DNA of 6,483 nt, from NCBI GenBank assembly GCA_948934525.1, contig CAQZSK010000030.1:1-6483 (forward strand), written 5' to 3'. How positions within the stretch are numbered: position 1 is the stretch's first letter; each line of letters starts with the position of its first letter. This DNA is from an uncultured Clostridia bacterium (GTDB taxonomy: Bacteria; Bacillota; Clostridia; TANB77; CAG-508). The notes beneath the pieces are model-generated. The model saw only the letters and a list, made by a program, of their open reading frames with translations, made no database searches and was not told the origin of the DNA. The position numbers and the translations under genes are program-made. Shown here piece after piece: positions 1 through 5,769 of the stretch.

Positions 1-93
1 CTTTGAATTATTTGGTTTCTCTCAAAGGTTTATTGTTTACTTTTCAATGTGCTTTATTTAAAATCTCCAGACGAGGTTTCTCGCTGAAGACAA
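1..93 (-). ncRNA. 5' leader of a probable rRNA operon (runs off left edge)
   Basis: This is the presumed transcribed leader downstream of the promoter at 99-127, read leftward. It starts with a strong hairpin (64-90): CTGAAGA pairs with TCTCCAG (one G-U) and CTCG with CGAG, with a 4-nt loop and one bulged base. It then carries a boxA-like segment on the minus strand, GCACATTGAAAAGTAAACA (34-52). This resembles the TGYTCTTTGAAAACT segment found in rRNA leaders and 16S-23S spacers of Firmicutes, which is linked to Nus-factor antitermination. The last 30 bases hold a CTTTGA/TCAAAG inverted repeat. The mature RNA itself lies outside the window, so identification as rRNA is an inference; a tRNA or other stable RNA is possible. 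Confidence 0.62.
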
Positions 94-98
94 TTCTT

Positions 99-127
99 AT
101 TTTAGCACAGCTATTAATCAAAGTCAA
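99..127 (-). promoter_or_regulatory. Strong sigma-A promoter, probable rRNA operon promoter
   Basis: On the minus strand the -35 box TTGACT (127-122) and the -10 box TAAAAT (104-99) are separated by exactly 17 bases. A start site is expected near 91-95. No protein-coding ORF follows before the left edge; instead there is a structured, boxA-bearing leader. With the A-tract region just upstream, this is the usual architecture of a stable-RNA promoter. Confidence 0.8.
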
Positions 128-168
128 CACATTTTTTAAATTTTTTTAAAAAGTTTTTTTTTGATTTT
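128..168 (-). promoter_or_regulatory. A-tract UP-like element
   Basis: Directly upstream of the -35 box is an almost pure A/T stretch with T-runs on the plus strand at 132-137, 141-147, 154-162 and 165-168. Read on the minus strand these are A-tracts spaced roughly one helical turn apart. Such tracts upstream of rRNA promoters bind the RNA polymerase alpha C-terminal domain (UP element) and bend DNA. Binding here is inferred. Confidence 0.55.
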
Positions 169-183
169 AAAAATGCTGATTTA

Positions 184-218
184 TCAACAAAAAATCGACT
201 TTTCAAAAGTCGATTTTT
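184..218 (-). terminator. Rho-independent terminator of the rlmB operon
   Basis: A 13-bp perfect inverted repeat (190-202 with 206-218, core ATCGACTTT/AAAGTCGAT, loop TCA) lies just downstream of the stop codon of the 639-residue gene. On the minus strand the stem is followed by a T-rich tail that begins as TTTTTTG. The other side is also T-rich, so it could stop transcription in both directions. It separates the rlmB operon from the stable-RNA promoter that follows. Confidence 0.85.
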
Positions 219-232
219 AATCAAGTTTTATT

Positions 233-2152
233 TTAATTTTCTTTATCCATAATAATAATTGTATCTGTCAACCCTTTTGAATCATATTCTATTGCTACAA
301 TATATTGATTGCCCATCTGAATATTATTACTTAGTTGTGTTAGTTTTGCTTTCTCCTTTTCTCCTATTTCATTCCATCCAGATGGTTTCTTAATTCTATT
401 ACTCATTATTTTTATTGAAACAATTCGTTCTTCATTATCTGCATAACTACTATTACTATTTATTACAGTTGAAATCATTCTTTTTACCATAGTTCCATTT
501 ATTGCGTTATCTTTATATATTTCAAATTGACCATTAAATGTTTGTTTTTCCTGTTCTATTATTTGGTTAAAAGTATTATTTGTTGAACTATTAGTCGAAG
601 TTGTATTTCCTTGCATTAGTAGTGCAATCTTCTTCAATCCTATCATATTAGCTACACCTGTTATCCCTATTGGCTGTGCCACTCCATTTGCATTCATGAC
701 TGTAATAACAGAAGAAATAATGCTTTGTAAATAGTATAATTCATCTTGTGTATTAGATATAGGAAGATTTAACTGTTCTATCTTTTCTGTAATAACTTGT
801 TCTGTTTTATCTCCAATATTTGTAAAGAACCTTTCTAATTGTTCTTTTGGATAATTATTTACTATAATTGCATTTGAATTAGTCAACTCTTCTATTTCCA
901 CTTCTTCATTGGTTGCTTGTATTGTTTTATAGTAAGCTGTTTCTATAGTGGTATCATTGTCAAAAATAGTAATTTTACTATTGTTTTCTATTTTGTCATC
1001 AGAAATATTCCCCAATGAAGTATTCATTCTAAGTTCGTATCCACTTTGGCTGTCAATAATATTAGTAGTATAAATAATCATATTACTTAAAATCTGTTTT
1101 TCTATTGTAAATTTCGTACTATAATCTATCTCACTTTTTTCCTTCATAAATGTGTTTATTTGAATAGTTGCTACTTTTTTGTTTTCTTTAATATTATCTA
1201 TATCTAATATTAATTCCACCTCTGTATTCTTTCTTATTTGAATTCTTGTTACATTTTTATTAGGTTGATATACGATAAAAAGAAAATTAGTTTCTTTCAT
1301 TTGTTGTTTCTGAATATTTATAATTAGTTTTTCTATTATATTTTGAATGTTGTTCACTTCTATATTAAATATTTCACTTAATACATTTATTATTTTTTCA
1401 TTTTCTTTTGTTTCAGTCAAAAGTGCAATTAAGACTTGTTTCAACTCCTCTTGGTTTAATTCTATTTGATATCCTTTTGTTTGATAGTCTTGATTATTAA
1501 TATTGATAGTTGTATCTTTAGTTTTTACATACTTTTCTTTTGCTATTGTATTAGCTAATACATTTCTATATATGTCATATATACTTTTTATTTGTTCTTC
1601 TGTAAAAATAGTTTTATTTTCTTGATTCAAAAATGAAATATTATCAGGAACTTGTATCATTTGTTCTGTTATTCCCATTTTTTGTGCAAATTCTTTTAAA
1701 TTACCATTACGAATTCCAATATAGTATGGTTCATAAATGTCTTTACAATATAAAGCATAAATATTATCATTATTTATATATGAAGCTTTTAAATGTTCCA
1801 TTTCCTCATTATACAAAGTGATATCTGAATAAGTTCTACCTGTAATTTGACTATGTTTTGCAGTAGTTTTTAACTTTATTTCTTGTGTTCCTATTTCTTT
1901 GGTAACTAAAATATTTAAGTCTCCTTTTGATGTGTAAGAATGATTATTTTTCCATACTCTCTGATTTATCTCATTTTCATTTGAAAATATTTTCATAAAC
2001 TGGGTTCCATTAGATGCATATTTCCAAAATAGTTGCTCTGGTGTTTTAAATATATCTGTCACGAAATATAGAAGAGCTATAATTCCTATTATTACTGCAA
2101 TTATTGAAATGCTAGCAGCTGTAATAATAATTCCTAATTTTTTCTTATTCAT
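233..2152 (-). CDS. Membrane-anchored extracytoplasmic protein of unknown function
   Basis: This 639-residue protein has an N-terminal KKK cluster and one membrane span (about residues 7-31) with no lipobox. It is predicted to sit with its N terminus inside and a large Asn-, Ile- and Glu-rich domain outside. After the span comes DIFKTPEQLFWKYAS (33-47), a pattern I associate with uncharacterised anchored proteins of Clostridia (possibly DUF6583; from memory, not searched). The last ~100 residues (FNGQFEIYKDNAINGTMVK near 539-557, and a final strand pair with IEYDSKGLTDTIII) look like a separate small alpha/beta domain. A Ser/Thr/Asn linker (516-528) precedes it. There is one cysteine (136) and no catalytic motif. 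The start is ATG with AAGGAG seven bases upstream (2160-2165), just after the rlmB stop. The two genes are probably co-transcribed and end at the hairpin near 190-218. The gene is visibly more AT-rich than lepA. Existence is certain; function unknown. Confidence 0.9.
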   Translation of the reverse strand: MNKKKLGIIITAASISIIAVIIGIIALLYFVTDIFKTPEQLFWKYASNGTQFMKIFSNENEINQRVWKNNHSYTSKGDLNILVTKEIGTQEIKLKTTAKHSQITGRTYSDITLYNEEMEHLKASYINNDNIYALYCKDIYEPYYIGIRNGNLKEFAQKMGITEQMIQVPDNISFLNQENKTIFTEEQIKSIYDIYRNVLANTIAKEKYVKTKDTTININNQDYQTKGYQIELNQEELKQVLIALLTETKENEKIINVLSEIFNIEVNNIQNIIEKLIINIQKQQMKETNFLFIVYQPNKNVTRIQIRKNTEVELILDIDNIKENKKVATIQINTFMKEKSEIDYSTKFTIEKQILSNMIIYTTNIIDSQSGYELRMNTSLGNISDDKIENNSKITIFDNDTTIETAYYKTIQATNEEVEIEELTNSNAIIVNNYPKEQLERFFTNIGDKTEQVITEKIEQLNLPISNTQDELYYLQSIISSVITVMNANGVAQPIGITGVANMIGLKKIALLMQGNTTSTNSSTNNTFNQIIEQEKQTFNGQFEIYKDNAINGTMVKRMISTVINSNSSYADNEERIVSIKIMSNRIKKPSGWNEIGEKEKAKLTQLSNNIQMGNQYIVAIEYDSKGLTDTIIIMDKEN

Positions 2153-2165
2153 CTTTTCTCTCCTT

Positions 2166-2912
2166 TTATTTATTTCTTTGTCTTACTACTTCATACATTA
2201 CAATTCCCGCTGATACTGATGCATTTAGTGAAGTAATCTTTCCTTTCATCGGAATTTTGACTAAAAAATCACAATTTTCTTTTACTAATCTTGCCATTCC
2301 AAATCCTTCACTGCCAATAACAAGCGCTAAAGGCATTTTGTAATCTTGTTTTGTATAAATAGTTTTTGTATCCATGTCTGTCCCGCAAATCCAAACTCCC
2401 TGCTCTTTTAAAAAATGCATTGTTTCATTAACATTATTGACTCTTGCTATCTTTATATGTTCTACAGCTCCAGCAGACACCTTGCTCACAGTACTATTAA
2501 CTGAAGCTGCTCTTCTTTTAGGGATAATAATCCCATGTACTCCTGCTGTTTCTGCAGTTCTAATAATAGACCCCAAATTATGTGGATCTTCTATTCCATC
2601 TAGTATTAGAATAAATGGCATCTCATGTTTTTTACTAGCATTCTCTATAATCTCTTCCACTTCGCAATAATTAAAAGGTGGTACAATTGCAATTACCCCT
2701 TGATGATTTTGTGTTTGTGCAATTTGATTTAGTTTATTCCTTTCTAGCTCTGTTATTAGTATTTTACGTTCTTTTGCCATTGCTATAATTTTATGAATAG
2801 ATCCATGTTTTTCTCCTTTTGCTATTAATATCTTATTAATATCTCTTTCAGACTCTAATAGTTCTAAGACACTATTTCTTCCTTCTACTTGATCTTGGTA
2901 TTCTTGTCCCAT
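2166..2912 (-). CDS. rlmB: 23S rRNA 2'-O-ribose methyltransferase, TrmH/SpoU (RlmB) family
   Basis: This 248-residue, full-length SpoU-family enzyme transfers a methyl group from S-adenosylmethionine to a ribose 2'-OH of RNA; the RlmB branch acts on a 23S rRNA guanosine. Residues 8-78 (VEGRNSVLELL onward) form the L30e-like substrate-binding domain. The catalytic domain forms the trefoil-knot SPOUT fold. Motif 1 is DGIEDPHNLGSIIRTAETAG (105-124, with Asn112 and Arg118), motif 2 is LVIGSEGFGM (197-206, with Glu202), and motif 3 is IPMKGKITSLNASVSAG (220-236, with Asn230). All expected key residues are present. The start is ATG with AGAAGG nine to ten bases upstream (2923-2928). The promoter was not resolved; it must share the short interval with the divergent plus-strand promoter, or transcription comes from lepA. 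Exact target is inferred: RlmB-like enzymes and other TrmH paralogues in Firmicutes are hard to separate by eye. Confidence 0.92.
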   Translation of the reverse strand: MGQEYQDQVEGRNSVLELLESERDINKILIAKGEKHGSIHKIIAMAKERKILITELERNKLNQIAQTQNHQGVIAIVPPFNYCEVEEIIENASKKHEMPFILILDGIEDPHNLGSIIRTAETAGVHGIIIPKRRAASVNSTVSKVSAGAVEHIKIARVNNVNETMHFLKEQGVWICGTDMDTKTIYTKQDYKMPLALVIGSEGFGMARLVKENCDFLVKIPMKGKITSLNASVSAGIVMYEVVRQRNK

Positions 2913-2950
2913 TTTTCAATTTCCTTCTTTCCATTAGATTATCTTCCTTT

Positions 2951-2980
2951 TTGGACATTTTGTATGTTTTATGTTATAAT
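2951..2980 (+). promoter_or_regulatory. Promoter of the 70-codon gene
   Basis: An extended -10 element, TG-T-TATAAT (2972-2980), is preceded by TTGGACA (2951-2957). Reading the -35 as TTGGAC gives an 18-base spacer; reading it as TGGACA gives 17. A start near 2987 would give a short leader before the ribosome binding site at 3001. It points away from rlmB. Confidence 0.7.
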
Positions 2981-3000
2981 ATATTTATCTTAATAATTTT

Positions 3001-3006
3001 AGGAGG
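3001..3006 (+). promoter_or_regulatory. Consensus ribosome binding site AGGAGG
   Basis: A perfect AGGAGG sits six bases upstream of the ATG at 3013. It fixes the start and is the main reason to treat the short plus-strand ORF, and not the overlapping minus-strand frame, as the real gene. Confidence 0.85.
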
Positions 3007-3012
3007 TTTCTT

Positions 3013-3225
3013 ATGAAAACTTTAGTGAATGTACTGTTTAATGTAGGGCTCTTTCTCTTTAATGTTGGCTTACTATTTCTCCTCGATTGGTTCGGAGCTT
3101 CTATATTCACTAGTCTCCTTATAGTTGTTGGAGACACGATGATTTTCATAGCTCTTCGGCTTTTCATTACTTCTCTTGTTTCCATCATCCTTAAGAATGT
3201 CAGCGTTTCTGAGAAAGTCGAATAA
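3013..3225 (+). CDS. Small two-helix membrane protein of unknown function
   Basis: This 70-residue, very hydrophobic protein is not recognised. Helix 1 covers about residues 4-24 and contains a tandem repeat, LFNVGLF-LFNVGLL (8-21). A short turn with DWFG (25-28) follows. The second hydrophobic stretch, about 31-60, carries Asp41 and Arg49 inside it. The tail KNVSVSEKVE is hydrophilic and charged. There are no cysteines and no signal-peptidase site. It is the only plus-strand gene here, and it has a full unit of its own: extended -10 promoter, AGGAGG, ATG, TAA and a strong terminator 34 bases after the stop. It lies divergent from rlmB and convergent with lepA. Size and hydrophobicity fit a small membrane regulator, a holin-like protein or a type I toxin-like peptide, but none is supported by a specific motif. 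The overlapping minus-strand frame lacks these signals and encodes an implausible Arg/Thr/Ser-rich product. Confidence 0.78.
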   Translation: MKTLVNVLFNVGLFLFNVGLLFLLDWFGASIFTSLLIVVGDTMIFIALRLFITSLVSIILKNVSVSEKVE

Positions 3226-3239
3226 CAAACCTTCACTCT

Positions 3240-3259
3240 TACCCACTAGTTCATGGGTA
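3240..3259 (+). repeat. Small hairpin before the terminator
   Basis: TACCCA (3240-3245) and TGGGTA (3254-3259) form a 6-bp inverted repeat with an 8-base loop. It directly abuts the terminator stem and shares its first base. In the mRNA it could stack on the terminator or protect the 3' end. No separate role is evident. Confidence 0.4.
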
Positions 3260-3293
3260 TTGCATCTGTAAAAACAGATGCAATTTTTATTTT
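3259..3293 (+). terminator. Rho-independent terminator of the 70-codon gene
   Basis: ATTGCATCTGT (3259-3269) and ACAGATGCAAT (3274-3284) form a perfect 11-bp stem with an AAAA loop, followed by TTTTATTTTG. In the opposite direction the stem is followed by TACCCATG with no T-run, so it should not work efficiently for lepA transcripts. Confidence 0.92.
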
Positions 3294-3309
3294 GTATTGC
3301 CTTTTATTC

Positions 3310-3394
3310 CTAGAATTCTCTATCTTCTAACGTATCAATTTTTATACTATCTCTAAATTCTATTAACTGCTTTCAAAAATTTTCTTTCGTTCAT
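3310..3394 (-). pseudogene. Tiny, apparently frameshifted ORF downstream of lepA
   Basis: Three bases after the lepA stop is an ATG (3394-3392), with GAGGA formed by the last lepA codons as a possible ribosome binding site. The frame gives only 13 residues (MNERKFLKAVNRI, stop at 3353-3355). If one A is removed from the AAA run at 3371-3373, the frame continues as MNERKFLK then QLIEFRDSIK and so on, to 27 residues with a TAG at 3310-3312. Both parts read as ordinary coding sequence. It could be a degraded small gene, a remnant of a longer gene, a sequencing slip, or chance in a short AT-rich stretch. Nothing in it identifies a family. Confidence 0.3.
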
Positions 3395-3397
3395 ATC

Positions 3398-5209
3398 TTA
3401 TTCCTCGTCCAGCTTTAGAACTGATAAAAATGCCTCTTGTGGAATTTCTACATTTCCTACTTGTCTCATCTTCTTTTTACCACGTTTTTGTTTCTCTAAT
3501 AATTTTTTCTTTCTTGTAATATCTCCACCATAACATTTAGCAAGTACATCTTTACGCATTGCAGAAATGGTTTCTCTTGCAATAATTTTTCCACCAATGA
3601 CCGCTTGTAATGGTATCACAAATAATTGCCTTGGAATAACCTCTTTTAACTTCTCTACCATTTTCTTGCCTTTATCGTAAGCATTATCTTTATGAACAAT
3701 AAATGATAAGGCATCCACGCCTTCTCCATTTACCCAGATATCTAATTTTACTAAGTCAGATCTCTGGTATTCTTTAAATTCATAATCAAAAGAAGCATAT
3801 CCTTTTGTTTTAGATTTTAAAGTATCAAAAAAGTCATAAATAATTTCATTAAGTGGTAGTTCATAATATAGTGTTACCCTATTTTCATCTAAGTATTTCA
3901 TATCAATATAAGTACCACGTCTATTTTGACAAATATCCATAATACCACCAACATATTCTTTTGGTGTTAATATTTCTGCTTGAACAATTGGCTCTTCCAT
4001 ATATGCAATTTCAGTAGAAGGTGGCATATCAGCTGGATTATATAATTCAATCACTTCTTCATCTGTTTTATGTACTTTATAAATAACAGAAGGAGAAGTT
4101 GTAATTAAGCTTAAGTCAAACTCTCTATCTAATCTCTCTTCAATAATCTCTAAATGTAACAACCCTAAAAAACCGCAACGAAATCCAGAACCTAAAGCTC
4201 CTGAAGTCTCTAGTTCATACTCTAAAGCTGCATCATTTAATTTTAGCTTTTCTAGTGCTACCTTTAAATTTTCATAATCACTACCATCAATTGGATAAAT
4301 TCCGCAATATACCATCGGATTCACCTTTTTATATCCTGGTAATGGTTCCAATGCTGGATTTTCTTGTAAAGTAATAGTGTCTCCTACTCTTACATCTGAT
4401 AAGCTTTTAATACTTGCTGCAATATAGCCAACTTCTCCCGCCCTTAATTCTTTTGCTTCTTCATATCTTCCTGGTTCAAAATAACCTACTTCTGTAATGA
4501 TAAAAGTTCTTCCAGAAGCCATTAATACCATTTCATCTCCTGCTTTTACTGTTCCATCTTTAATTCTCACATACGCTATTGCACCTTTGTAATTGTCATA
4601 AATAGAGTCGAAAATTAATGCCTTTAGCGGAGCACTTTCATCTCCCGTTGGAGCTGGCAAATCTGTAACAATTTTTTCTAATACTTGTTCTACATTTAAT
4701 CCTGATTTTGCTGAAATACATGGTGCATCTTGCGCAGGAATTCCAATAATATCTTCGATTTCTTTTTTAACTTCTTCAGGTCTTGCATTTGGCAAGTCTA
4801 CTTTATTAATCACTGGTAATATTTCCAAATTATTGTCAATTGCCAAATATACATTTGCTAATGTTTGGGCCTCCACACCTTGGCTACTATCTACAACTAA
4901 AATAGCTCCATCGCATGCGGCTAAACTTCTTGAAACTTCATAATTAAAATCAACATGTCCTGGAGTGTCTATTAAATTAAGTTCATAATCTTGTCCATCT
5001 TTTGCATGATATTTCATACGAACAGCTTGAGACTTAATAGTAATTCCTCTTTCTCTTTCAATGTCCATATTATCTAGCACTTGACTTTCCATTTCTCTTT
5101 GAGATAATACACCTGTCATTTCTATTAATCTATCTGCTAAAGTAGATTTTCCATGGTCAATATGAGCAATAATACTAAAATTACGAATATGTTGTTTTCT
5201 ATCTTGCAA
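3398..5209 (-). CDS. lepA: Elongation factor 4 (LepA), ribosome-associated GTPase
   Basis: This 603-residue, full-length translational GTPase binds the ribosome and acts in back-translocation and/or the initiation and assembly phase of translation. G-motifs in order: AHIDHGKST (15-23, P-loop), RGITIKSQ (54-61, switch I), DTPGH (81-85, switch II), NKVD (135-138) and SAKSG (166-170). Domain II begins near residue 190; EF-G-like domains III and V follow. The LepA-specific C-terminal domain ends with CYGGDITRKKKLLEKQKRGKKKM and a short acidic tail. His85 of the GTPase centre is present. The start is TTG (5209-5207), chosen because GGGAGG lies nine bases upstream, an in-frame stop lies just before that, and the product then begins with the family's usual K-HIRNFSIIAHIDHGKS segment. 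It has its own promoter (5242-5270) and no obvious terminator of its own. Confidence 0.98.
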   Translation of the reverse strand: MQDRKQHIRNFSIIAHIDHGKSTLADRLIEMTGVLSQREMESQVLDNMDIERERGITIKSQAVRMKYHAKDGQDYELNLIDTPGHVDFNYEVSRSLAACDGAILVVDSSQGVEAQTLANVYLAIDNNLEILPVINKVDLPNARPEEVKKEIEDIIGIPAQDAPCISAKSGLNVEQVLEKIVTDLPAPTGDESAPLKALIFDSIYDNYKGAIAYVRIKDGTVKAGDEMVLMASGRTFIITEVGYFEPGRYEEAKELRAGEVGYIAASIKSLSDVRVGDTITLQENPALEPLPGYKKVNPMVYCGIYPIDGSDYENLKVALEKLKLNDAALEYELETSGALGSGFRCGFLGLLHLEIIEERLDREFDLSLITTSPSVIYKVHKTDEEVIELYNPADMPPSTEIAYMEEPIVQAEILTPKEYVGGIMDICQNRRGTYIDMKYLDENRVTLYYELPLNEIIYDFFDTLKSKTKGYASFDYEFKEYQRSDLVKLDIWVNGEGVDALSFIVHKDNAYDKGKKMVEKLKEVIPRQLFVIPLQAVIGGKIIARETISAMRKDVLAKCYGGDITRKKKLLEKQKRGKKKMRQVGNVEIPQEAFLSVLKLDEE

Positions 5210-5215
5210 ATTAAG

Positions 5216-5221
5216 CAGCCT
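5216..5221 (-). promoter_or_regulatory. Ribosome binding site fixing the lepA TTG start
   Basis: On the minus strand AAAGGGAGG precedes CTGCTTAAT and then TTG. The 9-base spacing suits the TTG at 5209. No ATG or GTG lies in frame between this site and the conserved N terminus, so TTG is the supported initiator. Confidence 0.8.
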
Positions 5222-5241
5222 CCCTTTCTAATCTTGTGCTT

Positions 5242-5270
5242 ATTGTATCATAGTAAATATCTTTTAACAA
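5242..5270 (-). promoter_or_regulatory. lepA promoter
   Basis: On the minus strand TTGTTA (5270-5265) and TACAAT (5247-5242) are separated by 17 bases, located about 33 bases upstream of the TTG start. It lies immediately downstream of the terminator of the DUF4190-like gene, so lepA is probably transcribed independently of that gene. Confidence 0.75.
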
Positions 5271-5272
5271 GG

Positions 5273-5309
5273 TATAAATAAAAACTTGTAGTATAGCAAT
5301 CTACAAGTT
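5273..5309 (-). terminator. Terminator of the DUF4190-like gene
   Basis: AACTTGTAG (minus 5309-5301) pairs perfectly with CTACAAGTT (5291-5283) around a 9-base loop, and the tail continues TTTATTTATA. It lies 16 bases past the stop codon of the upstream gene. Confidence 0.88.
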
Positions 5310-5324
5310 CTTCTATTATTCTTA

Positions 5325-5690
5325 TTAAAGAGTTTTATAATCATTTAACCTATTTTTGTGATAGTAATTATTATACCAATACCAACCATCATAGTCATTG
5401 TCATAATACTCATAATAACGATTATCAATATCATCTATGTCTCCATCATCTACCATAATAGCAATAGAAACAACTGACATAATTAAAATAATTGGAATAG
5501 CAATTGCACTAGTAATTAATCCAGCAATACCAAATCCTTTATTTTTCTCATTCATTTTTCCTTTCTTAATTACATCTATAATTCCTAAAATTAATCCTAT
5601 GATCGCTGTCATCAAAGTAATAAAACAAATAAATGGTATCCATCCCATTACTAAAGAAATAATTCCTAAAACAAATGCTGCAATTCCCAT
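5325..5690 (-). CDS. DUF4190-like small membrane protein with Asp/Tyr-rich tail
   Basis: This 121-residue integral membrane protein resembles DUF4190 proteins: hydrophobic hairpins with GIAAFVLGIISLVMGWIPF at the start, IGLILGIIDVIKKGK, then KGFGIAGLITSAIAIPIIL. Likely spans are about residues 3-20, 24-41 and 54-79. Function of the family is unknown. After the last span comes a 42-residue tail with ten Asp, ten Tyr and two Trp, including RYYEYYDNDYDGWYWYNNYY. The start was set at ATG (5690-5688), not the in-frame TTG three codons earlier (5699), because the Shine-Dalgarno AAAGGGG directly abuts that TTG, while the ATG has a 9-base spacing. The gene is monocistronic, with a perfect-consensus promoter and a clear terminator. 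Family call is by pattern memory, not a search. Confidence 0.85.
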   Translation of the reverse strand: MGIAAFVLGIISLVMGWIPFICFITLMTAIIGLILGIIDVIKKGKMNEKNKGFGIAGLITSAIAIPIILIMSVVSIAIMVDDGDIDDIDNRYYEYYDNDYDGWYWYNNYYHKNRLNDYKTL

Positions 5691-5718
5691 AGTTATCAAC
5701 CCCTTTCACATACATTTT

Positions 5719-5747
5719 ATTATACTTTGTTTTGAATGATTTGTCAA
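5719..5747 (-). promoter_or_regulatory. Perfect-consensus sigma-A promoter of the DUF4190-like gene
   Basis: On the minus strand TTGACA (5747-5742) and TATAAT (5724-5719) are separated by exactly 17 bases. No operator-like palindrome is visible over it. It suggests strong, constitutive expression of the small membrane protein. The -35 box lies only 22 bases from the stop codon of the upstream gene, for which I see no hairpin terminator. Confidence 0.88.
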
Positions 5748-5769
5748 AAGGGAATTTTTTTCTCAACAC

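Noticed and set aside
1..27. 5' end of 16S rRNA within the window
   Set aside because: CCTTTGAGAG on the minus strand resembles the 16S start TTTGAGAGTTTGATC, but the following bases (AAACCAAAT) do not match.
1633..1821. 62-codon plus-strand frame
   Set aside because: Antisense within the 639-residue gene, with no start signals.
2374..2670. 98-codon plus-strand frame
   Set aside because: Lies entirely antisense to the conserved catalytic domain of rlmB and has no ribosome binding site; it is a shadow.
2985..3236. 83-codon minus-strand frame overlapping the 70-codon gene
   Set aside because: No ribosome binding site or promoter in the right place; the product is Arg/Thr/Ser-rich with no fold pattern, and the opposite strand carries a full set of expression signals.
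3313..3320. AGAATTCT palindrome as a lepA terminator or operator
   Set aside because: Only 8 bp with no loop and no following T-run; a chance palindrome.
5691..5699. TTG at 5699 as start of the DUF4190-like protein
   Set aside because: The Shine-Dalgarno AAAGGGG directly abuts it, leaving no spacing; the ATG at 5690 has correct spacing.
5437..5739. 100-codon plus-strand frame rich in Ile and Pro
   Set aside because: Antisense to the DUF4190-like gene and over its promoter; the repetitive composition is what the reverse of a hydrophobic gene gives.
5566..5769. 67-codon minus-strand frame overlapping the DUF4190-like start
   Set aside because: Spans the consensus promoter and is out of frame with the conserved membrane protein; no ribosome binding site.
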